Source of the DNA: Heterotrichella gracilis
Taxonomy: Eukaryota > Sar > Xanthophyceae > Tribonematales > Xanthonemataceae
Direction: 5' to 3'
Length of the DNA: 64,000 nucleotides
NCBI GenBank assembly: GCA_032358255.1
Contig: JAULBX010022187.1
Span: forward strand, 221,112-285,111
In this document: in pieces, positions 36,495 through 46,878 of the stretch
Layout: every line of letters begins with the position of its first letter
How positions within the stretch are numbered: position 1 is the stretch's first letter
Position numbers and translations under genes: made by a program
Notes under the pieces: generated by a model
What the model saw: the letters and a program-made list of their open reading frames with translations, nothing else
What the model was told of the DNA's origin: nothing
Databases searched by the model: none

Positions 36495-36763
36495 CCACCC
36501 TTCAATGCGTGAGCGCTGATGGCCAGAATGACCCCACCCCCCACCCCCCACCAGTGCACTAGGTGGGCGCCTCCTGTGCCATGACGGGCAGGGTGGTCCC
36601 CCACTCCCCTCATCCCCCATCCACCACCGCCCGATGCATGGGCGCCTCCTGAGCACTGAAGTCCCTGAGGGTGATTCCCCCCCACCGCCCAATACATGGG
36701 CGCCTCCTGTGCCGTAATTGATAAGTTCCCCCCCTCCCCTCTCCAGTCCCCCTCCCCCAGCGC
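36495..36763 (-). repeat. Tandem copies of the HtrA gene's terminal exon beyond its stop
   Basis: The end of the last exon (36764-36805, codons for [10 protein letters not shown] and the stop) is repeated downstream of the stop at about 36690-36725, 36634-36670 and 36556-36600, with a weaker one near 36500. Each carries a GGGCGCCTCCTG core with an AATGC or AATAC phrase. The copies fall in the presumed 3' UTR. Confidence 0.88.
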
Positions 36764-39700
36764 TCAATGCGTGGGCGCCTCTTGTGCGGTGATTGACAGG
36801 GTCACCCTCCCCACCTTGGGTCGAGCCACCTCCAGCGGCATGCCCCTGCCCACGTGGCGCGTGAGGGAGCGGATGAGGCCCGCAGTGGTGGGGGCACCAG
36901 ACTGGTCGGGGTAGCCTGCAGATTTAGGGTTTAGGGTTCAAGGTTTGGGATATATTGCATGCGTAGTTGGTAAGGGTTGGCAGAGGGCATGCAAGGGTAA
37001 GGGTTAGAGTTGGGGGCTTAGGATGTACGGTGGGGAGTGTTATAGAAATTGCACAATCGATTGCACTGATCACAGTGATGGAGTAAAAGTATGGGCGGCG
37101 AAGCCTTGATAAAAACAATTGCAAGGTAGGCAAAACAGGCAGGGACTGTATACAAGCTCTAGGGTTTAGGGTCGGGACTGTATGCAAGGATAGGGACACG
37201 GCACGCCCTTGTGACGGCGCATGAGGGAGAAAACACCACATACGGTCGTACTTTCTTGGGCAAGCTCGCAAGCATTCTCCCACACGCTTGCCACCACCAC
37301 CACCACTCACCCACTATGACGTCCCCCGCCTTGAGCCCCGCCCTGTCGGCAGGCGACGCCGGGTGCACATGGGGCACCAGTATGCCCCCTGCCACATGCG
37401 GGAATTCAGGGTCCTGACGGGTCAGCTGGGCGGCGGTGGCGGCGTTGAGCTGGAACATCTTGATGCCTGCGGGGGATGGGGGTGGGGGGTATTGGGGGGC
37501 GAGGTGGTGCGGCAAGCCTGAGAATAAGTCCTGCGGCAGGACTTATTCTTATCCAGGGGTGGGAATAGGGAGTTAACAGTGAGGTTCTCACCAACATGCG
37601 GCCTTCCTTGCTGTCCTTATGTCAATTCCGCAAAGCTGGCAACATATATTTATTGACAACATATGCAGTTGGCAATATATGCTACAAGTTGTAGCATACA
37701 ACGATTGCCAAGGGATGAATGGTGTACGACCAGGGTATATACCCTTTTTGTACCCTCTGATTCCCCACACCCACACGCATGCTCCACACCCTTGTACCCC
37801 CGTACCTATGTATGGCCTGATGACTCTCCCGTGCTCCTTCAGCATGTGCAGCACCTCCCGAGCGGTGTCAATGGGTATGGCAAACGACACCCCGTCTGCA
37901 GCCAGCGCCTTCATGTTGTTGATGCCGATCACCTCCCCACGCAGGTTCACAAGCGGGCCCCCTGAGTTACCCTACAGAAGGGTTTCAGAAAAGAAAACTA
38001 TATCAGGAAAGGATGTATAAATCAATGAGTGGAATTCCTGGCTAGTGTTGAATCGTAGCAAGGTTGTCACTACATGTACAATTGAAAGAAAGGCCTAAAC
38101 AAGCACATTCCAAAGCACGGTAACGAGTGCTAATACTATGAATAGGCATCCTCCCAGCACCAGCCTTGCCCGCCCACACCCCACCCACCTGGTTGATCGC
38201 CGCATCGGTTTGGATGTAATCGGTCCCCGCGCCGCCCAACCCCAGGTCCACCCCCTTGCGATCGGTGGCTGAGATGATGCCAGCTGTCACGCTGTTCTGC
38301 AGCTGCAGGGGGCTGCCCACAGCCACAACCCACTCACCCACGCGCAGCTGGCTGGAAGACCCTAGGGTATTTACAAACGGTGTAGTTAGGCTTTTGCCAA
38401 GCTTGCGGTTCGCTAGCTACATGTTGGTGTGTAGTGGTGCAAAGCCCTGGCCAGTATTGTGTCAACTTGCCAATAGTCGCTAAGGTTGTGGGAACACGCA
38501 AAACCCTGGCCAAGGGTGATGTGCGCTTGCAAGCCCTCAGACAATCAATACCAAGCAACAAGGGGCCCATTACAATGCCCAACAACAAGTACAAGACTGT
38601 AGGGTTGTGGGTTTTCAGAACATGCAGCAAAACCCTTACCCAGGGTGACCACCGGAAGGGGGGCGTCCACGTCGATTTTGACCACCGCAATGTCGGAGAG
38701 GGAGTCATAATTTATGACCCTGCCCTCAAACACCCTCCCATCCGATAAGGACACTGTGATTGGTTTGGAGGTGGGCCACCCAGGGTTGGCTCCGGTGGGG
38801 GTGGGGGAGGGGGTGGGGGCGCCGTTGGTGGTGGGAGGTGCGGATGCGCTGAAGGGGAGGGGGTCGGTGGGGGCGTGGGGGTGGGGAGGCCTGGTGGTGC
38901 GGGGGGGGTGGAGGAGGTGAGGGGGTGGGGATCAGGCGCTCCATTGGGGCGTCAATGGTGCATGGGATGGATCCATCACACACCAGCGTTTGCTAATCTA
39001 AATTGAAATCAATCTAACTAAAGCTTCATTCCCGTTTCCTGTTCTCATGCACTGTGACCCTTAGTTGGGTTGCCTACCCACTGCGGGATGAGACAGAAAC
39101 ACCCATTCCAACCCCTAAACACTCAACCCACAAAACACCATAACGGCAGATACACGCCACCCCCAACCCCACAATCACCAAGCCTCCCCACCCAGCCACC
39201 CCCACCACCCGCCCACCCACTTTGAAAGGGCATCCGCCACCACATGCGCATTGGTCAATATGGTCCCATCCGAGCTGATCACAAATCCCGATCCACTGGC
39301 ACGCATGTGGAACAAGGACAGGGGCCCCTCATGCGTCACTGTCACATTCACCACCGCAGGCCCCACCCGTGCAGCCGCATCCGCTATGAAATAGGGGCCC
39401 AGCGGTGGGGGGTGGGGGGGGTGGGGGGCCGCGGCGTGGGCGGGGGAAGGGGGAAGGGTGCTTGCCAGGGCGCCGGCTGCTCCAAAGGCGCCTGTGGGGT
39501 GGACGGGGGGGGGTGAGATGGGCGTGTGGGATGCATGAAGGGGGTGGGGTGGGGATTGTATACGGTTTTGTATTGTACCTGCAACCCTTTGCATGATGAT
39601 GGTGGCGCACACTAGGGTTCCAGAGTGATATAATAATGGTAAAAAGCCGCGGCAGTTCTGTCACACCATAGGCCACCCCAAGGCAGAGCGGCGCCCGGTC

Positions 39701-40846
39701 GTAAGATACACCACGGGTTTGCAGTAGGGTTTTCCTCTGCCCTACCCGTTGCCGCGCTTGCCACCTCCCCCTGGAGCTGCGTGAGCAGCGCTGCTGGCGA
39801 GTGGTCGGGGTAGCGGTTGTGCAGCTGGTTCAGGCGCCTGCATGTGGGATTTTTTACAATTGTTTGCGTAGGTTTCAATCAAGGTTTGCATTGTTCGGGG
39901 CAACGGTTTGTGGCAGATATAAATGGCAAGGCTAGGACCCCAGAAACTGCAAGAAGCCAGCCAAAAGGTTGGGATGCAAGTGGCCACGATTGGTGCCGCC
40001 ATGCAGAACCCAGGTGGCTGTGCAAGGGCCAGCGCTAAGCGTGTTGTGATGCTGATGCGCATGTAGTGTTGGCACCTGACGCGGGGTAGAGCTTGAGCCC
40101 CCAAAACCCTTAACCATGAACCCTAGGCCCCAAACCCTAGGTCCTATCCCTTACGCCATGAGCCCTACCATGCCGCGCCCATCATGCAGGCCAGCGCGCC
40201 CCCTCCAAACAGCTTGAACAGCATGCCGCCGGACTGGCCCCCATCCTGACCCTGCACAGCACACAGGGGGTGATAGCGCCCTAGGGTTTAGGGTTTTGCA
40301 CGCTCAACACACTTGCATACATGGTTGCACTGCCTGGCCCTGGGCAGTGGTGCAGCAATCGAATATTGCTTTATTCATTTATTGCATGAAATGCGTGGCT
40401 GTGGCGGCAACCCTTGCCAACGCGCCAGACATGCTTCCGCAAACCCTAGGCAAGGGTATTGGTACAAAAACCTCGCACCCCACCTGAATACCCTGCTCCG
40501 CCAGCCAGCCCTTCCAGCTGCTCCCCGTGGTAGAAAACCCTCGACCAGACCCTACAGCCTCCCCTCCCCCGCAACTCGAACACACATACATCCCCCTGGC
40601 GGCGGCGCCGCCGCCCCGGTGCGCGGCCGCCGATGCATGGCGCGTCGGGGCATGCGGGGATGGGAGCTTGGCGCCGAACCGGAGGGTGTTGATGGTTTCC
40701 GCAACCAATAGCTGTGCTGCTGCGCTGGTGCTGGGTGTGGCAGAACCCTGGGTAGGGTTTGTGGGGTTCCTAGGGTTTGAGGCGGCACCCTCGCCAGCGC
40801 CTGCCTGCAACCCCTGCTTGAGCCCTGCTGCTAGCCGCCTCTTCAT
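36764..40846 (-). CDS. HtrA/Deg-type serine protease with C-terminal PDZ, probably mitochondrial
   Basis: Predicted 568-residue ATP-independent serine protease that degrades misfolded proteins, most like HTRA2 and plant Deg14. Exons: 40484-40846, 40169-40251, 39746-39837, 39221-39491, 38640-38890, 38189-38361, 37806-37971, 37311-37466, 36764-36915; all phases join. The Arg/Ala-rich leader with GRGFSTTG suggests mitochondrial import, followed by a hydrophobic Gly/Ala segment (~residues 130-148), as in membrane-anchored HtrA2. Catalytic triad: His ~262 in TILTNAHVV, Asp ~336 in [11 protein letters not shown], Ser ~414 in [19 protein letters not shown] and SFAIPID are family-typical. The PDZ region (~467-560) carries [18 protein letters not shown]. 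There is a ~30-residue Pro/Thr-rich insertion after DALSK. Localisation is an inference. Confidence 0.92.
37521..37549. repeat. Perfect 14-bp-arm palindrome in HtrA intron
   Basis: AGAATAAGTCCTGC and GCAGGACTTATTCT flank a single G. It lies in the intron between exons 37311-37466 and 37806-37971. It could extrude as a cruciform or form an RNA hairpin; there is no sign of a terminal inverted repeat element around it. Confidence 0.9.
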
Positions 40847-41256
40847 AGGGCCTGCACCCCTCTACAGGCTGGCTTGTATGCCGACGGTTGGTGGTGATCA
40901 GGTGGGTGTGGGTGGTGGAGGTTGGCGCTACCTGCAGGTGGGGTGGGGGTGCTTCATGGAGGTGGCTGAAACCCTAACCCACTTCCTGCTATCCTGAACG
41001 ACCCTTGGCTGAGCGGTGACAAGTATAAGGGCGCAGATGTGGCGAATGAACACGGGATTTGGGGGGTGAGTCAGCACTGGTTTGCATGCATATGAGCCCA
41101 ATTTTGCATGCTTTTGCGCCAATAGCCCCGCAAGCACACGCACATAGGCTTCCACCCGTTACGCCACGCCACAACTCACAGGTTGAGGGGGTGGGGTTGC
41201 GAGGGTGGGGGGGAGCCCCACTTGCCCCCAGTGCAAGTGCGCTGTAGACTAGCTCG
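40847..41256. other. Intergenic upstream of the HtrA gene
   Basis: No gene is supported. There is a GTTTGCATGCATATGAGCCC phrase near 41082 and short CCCTAA motifs. This should include the HtrA promoter on the minus strand. Confidence 0.4.
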
Positions 41257-41278
41257 CACATGCCCCACTTCCGCAGTT

Positions 41279-41827
41279 GGAGTACAGCCCTACCTATTGG
41301 CTGCGCCACTCCAATCCCGGCACGATGCTCCAACAGCGCTCCGAAATCCAAGCCCTGGCCTCTGCCTGTGCCCTTGTCGGGCTTCCTTCCCGCGCAAACG
41401 TACTCCTGACCCTAACCCACAAGCGCCATGCCAAGACACTTCCGCACGCTCCCGACAGCCAAAGACAAGGGGTGCGGCCAGAGAGGAGAGTGTCACCAAC
41501 CAGGGGTGGGTGCCGTGGCGGCGGTGGCGGTGTGCACGCGGTGCCGCAGTGCGTTCTGAGCTTGGTTGCTGGTGGGGGGTGGGGGGGATGCAGCACGGTG
41601 TGTGGCTGTTCAAAGTCCCGGATATAGGAGAAATGGCTGTGGCTGTAACAGTATCCTACTGGATGGGTGGGGGTGTGGTGGAGGGTACTGGAGGGGCGCT
41701 ATGCCTGGAGGCGGAGGCTAGTCCGGGTCATATTCGTCTGTTGGGGGTTAGGCTTCCTGGGAAGAGTTACATCAGCCTGGACGGGGAAGTGGTGCTGGCA
41801 GAAAATATTGAATTAATATTCAAATAA
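41279..41827 (+). pseudogene. Possible gene fragment with weak alpha-amylase-like exon
   Basis: After a CCGCAG acceptor an exon-like stretch (about 41279-41400) reads YSPTYWLRHSNPGTMLQQ and continues to ALASACALVGL and VLLTLTHK. Its spacing recalls the GH13 alpha-amylase segment that precedes the conserved N-H motif (Y-x-P-x-x-Y-x-L, then E-x-x-x-M-V-x-x-C). A second open stretch after GATGCAG (about 41592-41827) reads HGVWLFKVPDIGEM to a TAA and ends ENIELIFK. The two are not clearly joined and the amylase catalytic core is absent. I regard this as a remnant or part of an unresolved plus-strand gene, with weak family assignment. Confidence 0.25.
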
Positions 41828-42909
41828 AATATAAAAGACCATCCTGTGGACGTGGTTACCACCACCATCGCCACCGCCGCCACCTGACTCTTGCCCATCA
41901 AAAAGCCACAAGCCAAATATTTCAGTTTCTACAGCATCATCCACATTGACACACCAACAAGCACAAACACATAGTGTAACCCTGCCCAGTTGGTGGGCAA
42001 GGTAGCTCACAAACTCAAGTGTAAATAACCCTTCTCAGCAACAAAAAAGGTGCCGTGCTCGACCCTGGTGACAAAAAAGGTGTACCCTCGGGTACGCAGC
42101 CAGAAGCGCCCATCGAAGCCAAACCCTGTCGTGGCAAAAAGTGCAAACCCTAGCCTAGGGCCATGCAGCACCCACAAAAAACAAGATCCACCCCAAAGTC
42201 CTGCCATGTCTGCATCTGTTGTTGTCAAAGATAAGAGCACAGCCACCCTGTCGCGTGTGCTTAACCCTAGACCTCCTGACACCCAGCGCCCCGCATGAAC
42301 CCCTGCCTGGCTGGTGAGCTGGGGGGTTGGCGGGTGTTAAGCGCACAACACCGGCATGTAGCGGCAGCTGCTGTGCTGGTGGTGCTCAGCATGGATCCCC
42401 AGCGCTGCTGCATGTGATAAGCGATCGACGTCACCCCTCGTCCTTGTACCCCAAACATAAAACCCTCTTAAGGAAACAAGCACCTTGGCAACCCCCCACC
42501 CGCTGCTGATGGTTGGGCCCCTTCCCTAGAAAATGCGCAGCTGTGTAGGGTTTGTCTAAAGTGTGCGCATCGCAGCGCACCCAGCCCTCCACATGAATCC
42601 AAGCTGTGTGCTGCCATGTGGCGCTACTGGCGCGCGCCCCCAACTGCACCGCTGGATGCGGCATGTGGCCATTGGTGCATGTAGGGGGCTGGCCTGGGAT
42701 GAGATGTGATCAGCGGCGATCATTGAGGGTGACCGCCAGGTGAAGTTTGATTAGGGAATAACCCCCCCAGTAGGGTAATCCACCCCATATCCCTTGTAGA
42801 GCTGAATCCCTCCCGTCCCGTGCAAGGTTTTCTGTAACCCCTGGCGTTTGAACAAAACCTCTTGTAGTGCCCAATATGTTTCTGCTGGACGATACCCCCT
42901 TGTAGGGTT
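41828..42909. other. Intergenic, no firm gene
   Basis: A minus-strand open stretch at about 42007-42240 (FALFATTGFGFDGRFWLRT..) looks somewhat protein-like but has no recognised family and no supported splice partners. The stretch near 42720-42900 is the 3' flank of the DUF1995 gene. Confidence 0.35.
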
Positions 42910-45900
42910 TCACCCCCGCCAGGCTGTGGACTCCTCCATCTGGGTCTCGTCCTCCCACCACGTGGAGGTCTGCGCGGCAATGCAATTTGTTAAAAGCAGA
43001 TGCAGTTGTATTGAGCTTTAAATATTGTGGCAATGGTATCAATGTCCAGCTCATGGCCTCCATCAGCTAAAGGGTTTTCCTAAGTTTTAATCGGAGGATC
43101 CGCCCCGGCAGTACACTTCCCACGTACAAAACACCACCGCGCTCCCTGTCTAGGGTTCCTATGTGTTTCCTTGCAGGGGACGGGACCCTTACCTTGTAAC
43201 CCCTGCGCAGGAACGCCATTGCGCTGCCCACCTCCTCAGTGTCCAGCCCCATGGCCACCATCAGCTCCTCCTTGAACCCTCCTAGGGTGTAGCGCCGGGG
43301 GCCCTCGGCCACGCACGCGTACTCGCCGCTGTCCTGGCGCAGCATCACCTGGGATGGGGGTAGGGTGTCACATACACAATACTGTTTTCGTGGCGAAGGG
43401 AAATACCTAGGGATATTTCTTAATTCGAAGATTTGTCTAATTAGGTTTTGACCCTAAGATATGTATACCCTAAGCCGAAACCCTATGCCACCCCAAACCC
43501 CTCGCCCATGTACGCATACTCGCCGCTCTCCTGGCGCAGCATGAGCTCAGACAGTGGATAACATTTCAATTCTCTTCCTTCTCGAATAAAGGCAATCAAA
43601 GGGCGCCGCATGACCTGGCCAACACAGACGGGTTCTCACCCATTTTGTTGTGTTGACAGTACAGCCTATAAAGCCTAAGCCTTACAGGCCCTAAACCCTA
43701 AACAATTTTCCTTTGCCGTGCACCAGCCGTGCAAAGTCCAAACAGTGGTAGCACGTGTAGCCATTAACCCTATACCCTACAGTAGGTGGAGATGGTCCGC
43801 ACCTGCCATGGTCCTGGGTATTCGCGGAAGAGGGCACCGGAGTAGTTGATGATGAAGGGGGCTACCGCCACAGACTGTGGAAGGGGAGGGGAGTTGGGGT
43901 CAGGGCTTGCTGTTCATGGGGTTCAATTGCTGTTCATGGCAGTGGTGGCATGTGTGTAAGGGCACAGTTACATGCATGATGCAACGTGCGGATGGAATGG
44001 CTCAAAATGCCCCCACAGCATGCATACAACCGACCCTTAAACCCTAGCCCAACCCGCTCACCTTGCTGTAGTCCCTCTGCCTGATGTAAAACACCGGTGT
44101 AAATGTTGACAGGAAGCGGTACTGAAGGTCCTTGGGAGGGAAACCAAGCAGGCCTGGAAGGAGAAGAGCGGGTGCGAACTTAGCATTCAAGTGAAGGGGA
44201 CCAACCAGGTGAATGATTATATGAGGGATAAGCGAGCATTCCACAGCATGCCCAAAGCTACACCCGCATCCATGCACCGCTGGAATGCATCTGCCCTCAA
44301 CGGCCATGGACACCTTTCTTCACAAGCCACTGCCAAGTGCCAGCCCCATGTGAGGGCCACCCGTTAGGTTTTTATCAAGAATTCCACCAGCCTCACCCAG
44401 GTCGCCCCTCAAGTTACCAATTAGATTACCATTAGGGTTTTCATTAGGGTTTTGGCCCCCTCACCCAGGTCGGCCCTCAGCGTGTCCAGCTCCATGTTCC
44501 ACAGCACCAGCGGCCGCTCCCCCACCACCTCCTTGCTGTACCGCTCAACATCGGGCAGCTCAACAGTGGAGCAGTTAATGCAGATGAACACATCGGCGCG
44601 GGCGCCGTCCTCGGCTGCGGGGCGGGATGCGGGTGTTAAAATGTGTGTGTGTGTGTGGCCGTCGAGGAACTGAGGGTGGCGCACGCGGCCCTCGGCTGCG
44701 GGAGTGGGGGTGCTAGCCTGGCCCTGTCCCCCATCGTAAACCCTAGGGCACACAGCAACAATGTCTACCCTATCAACCCTCGTGGTCCATGCCACCAGAC
44801 ACCACATTGCCCCACATCCTGCCCATGCAATCTGCCCCCTCCACGGTGCATTCCGCGCATGCAATTTACCTGGGTTGGTGGGCGGCGTGTCCCCCATCAT
44901 GAACCCAAATGCGCCCAGCAGGCCCCGCTTGCCGGGGTTGAGGTAGCCAAGGGAGACGCCCTCAGCAAGCTCAAAAGCGGACTTGTTGCTGCAAGGGGGA
45001 TATCGGTTGTAAAAGAGTGATTCTCTTTTAGGGAAGAAGAATGGGGTTTCAAACAGTACTTTCTTTGCATGGAAGGAGGTACCGGCACACAAAGAGGCTG
45101 CTGCAGGGGACAGCCACAGTGTGAGGAGCAGGAACTATTGTTAGGGTAATAGTAGGATACGGCAAGTTGTGACAATGCAGGGATGGGGTGTGGGGTAAGG
45201 GTACTGGTAGAAAGGAGCCGGTGAGGACAGTGGGAAACGGTTTGCGGCACTGCAATACAGGGTTTGAGCTGTGGGGTTAAGGTTTTGGACGTACAGCTTG
45301 TATGATCGGTTGAACTCTGCTTCATCCGGGACCAGTATGTGCACCCGCTTGCCTGTGGCTCGCACGATCTGCACACGCACACACACAACACCATTCAGGC
45401 CATGCACGCACCCATGACCCCGCACCCCTGTATGCACCTTAAACCCCACACCCTCACGCCAGCGTATGGTCCTGCCTGTGCACACACACCGCCAGCACAT
45501 GCACGCACTTGTGTACTGTGGCACTGTTGTGTACGTCATGGTTTATGAGTGCTGACCTGACGTGCTCCCGCAAGTGCCAGCTGGACGTTTGCGTCTATGT
45601 AGGCATCTGAGGAGCCCTTGTAGTCTGCGGGTGGGAGGGCAAAGGGGGGAAAGCTTCACAAGGGAGGGGAGCGATATGTTCGATATGTGTACGGTATGTG
45701 CATCTGTCAGGAGGGTTTGCTTAGGGTATGACGCATCAAAATATTAGCGTCTGCTACCATATGGCACTCCCGGTCCTTAAAACCATACAAAAGATACCCA
45801 TCTCGGCACTATAGTACAGGCACAGGGGCCAGTACTAGTGCATGAAAGTACAAAAGAATCATGTGGGTGGTGTATGGGTGGCATATGCATGCATAGTGCA

Positions 45901-46354
45901 CCAGCATACCGTCCACAGACGGCGGCAGCGCGGGGAACTCCACCTCCATGCGGGTCAGTCCGCCGCTCAGCGCCTCCACCACCGAGTCGCTGGCGTCTTT
46001 CACGATCTCAGCGAACGACGAGGGGCGGTAGGTGCTGCGCCCAGCCTTGCGAGCCTGCTTGGCGGGAGTGCCTGCGCTAGTGCTGCTGGTGTCGCTGGCT
46101 GTGCACGTGCAGGGCTGTCGGCGGTTCGACCCGCGCGCCGCACGGAATGGCTTGAAGGGTTTATGGGGTGTGGGGAGTGCGCGGGGGGCGGGTGGGGCGG
46201 CGGTGGGGCCCGCCCGTGGGGTGCGCTGCGTGTGTGGCTGGGGCTGCTGCCCAGGCCGGGTGTGGGCTGCCACCTGCATGGTGTGGCGTGTGGTGGCGGT
46301 GGTGGCGGTGGAGGTACAAGGGGGTGTAGAGGTGGTGCGAGTTGAGGGCTGCAC
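42910..46354 (-). CDS. LPA3: DUF1995 / LPA3-like chloroplast photosystem II assembly factor
   Basis: Predicted 411-residue plastid protein of the DUF1995 family; Arabidopsis LPA3 helps assemble the CP43 subunit into photosystem II. Exons: 45910-46354, 45557-45624, 45295-45368, 44870-44988, 44465-44614, 44062-44153, 43803-43874, 43193-43348, 42910-42969; phases join and the length divides by three. Family marks in order: [137 protein letters not shown] and TSTWWEDE. The first ~95 residues are Thr/Ala/Pro/Arg-rich and look like a chloroplast transit peptide; a second in-frame methionine lies ~25 residues in. The gene is divergent from the chromatin gene at 46.9 kb. The LPA3 role is transferred from the plant homologue. 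Confidence 0.9.
43505..43548 (-). repeat. Copy of an exon 5' edge (DUF1995 gene)
   Basis: 'TACTCGCCGCTCTCCTGGCG' near 43517-43536 repeats the start of exon 43193-43348 (codons for [10 protein letters not shown]), displaced ~190 bases into the upstream intron. A second, weaker copy of another exon edge (44465-44614, EDGARA codons) lies near 44669-44701. Confidence 0.8.
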
Positions 46355-46878
46355 GCGGGCGGGCTGCTGGGTTTGTGGTTGAAAACGGGTGGTGGGTGGT
46401 GGGTGATATCACAATAGGCTGTGACTGGTTAGCGTACTCTGGCGGTTCGATGCGTGGTTGTTTCCGCACTGGCTGTTCTTTACAAGCACCGTACTGTAGG
46501 CTTGAACACGTTGTGTATGATTTGCAGTATGCCTGAGCAAGTTAAGCAGCAGGATGGCTCGATATCTGGCCAGGGCGAGGGTGTGACCTCCTCGCACATT
46601 GCAAACGTTTTATTGCCACAATTGCCTCCTCGTGGAATATGCGTCCTGAAGGCACTTTCCCCCTGTACTTGAAAAAAAAAAAATGCAGGGCATCATCCGC
46701 CCTGTTCATCTGGCCGTTGACGAGTCATACAGGCTGGGCTCTTCCCATACACACACCGCCATGCATCCCCGTCGCTTGCAATGTTCCTCAGCTTGCAGAC
46801 GGTGGCATTGGCGCCCTGAAATGCCTCTGCCTCCGGGCCCGGTGCAGCGTTTCTCGCTGCTGGTTTGAAACTTGTTAG
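46355..46878. promoter_or_regulatory. Divergent intergenic region between the DUF1995 and chromatin genes
   Basis: About 520 bases lie between the two start codons and should hold both promoters. An ATG at 46529 opens a 49-codon frame that ends at TGA and does not splice in phase to the chromatin gene; it may be an upstream ORF or part of an earlier exon. A 13-A run lies at 46672-46684. Confidence 0.4.

Noticed and set aside
36924-37310. TTTAGGG/CCCTAA clusters taken as true telomere or centromere DNA
   Set aside because: Units are short, interrupted and scattered in introns through the window; no long terminal array is present.
42007-42282. Minus-strand frame reading FALFATTGFGFDGRFWLRT
   Set aside because: Protein-like in places, but no recognised family and no acceptor or donor that links it to another exon.
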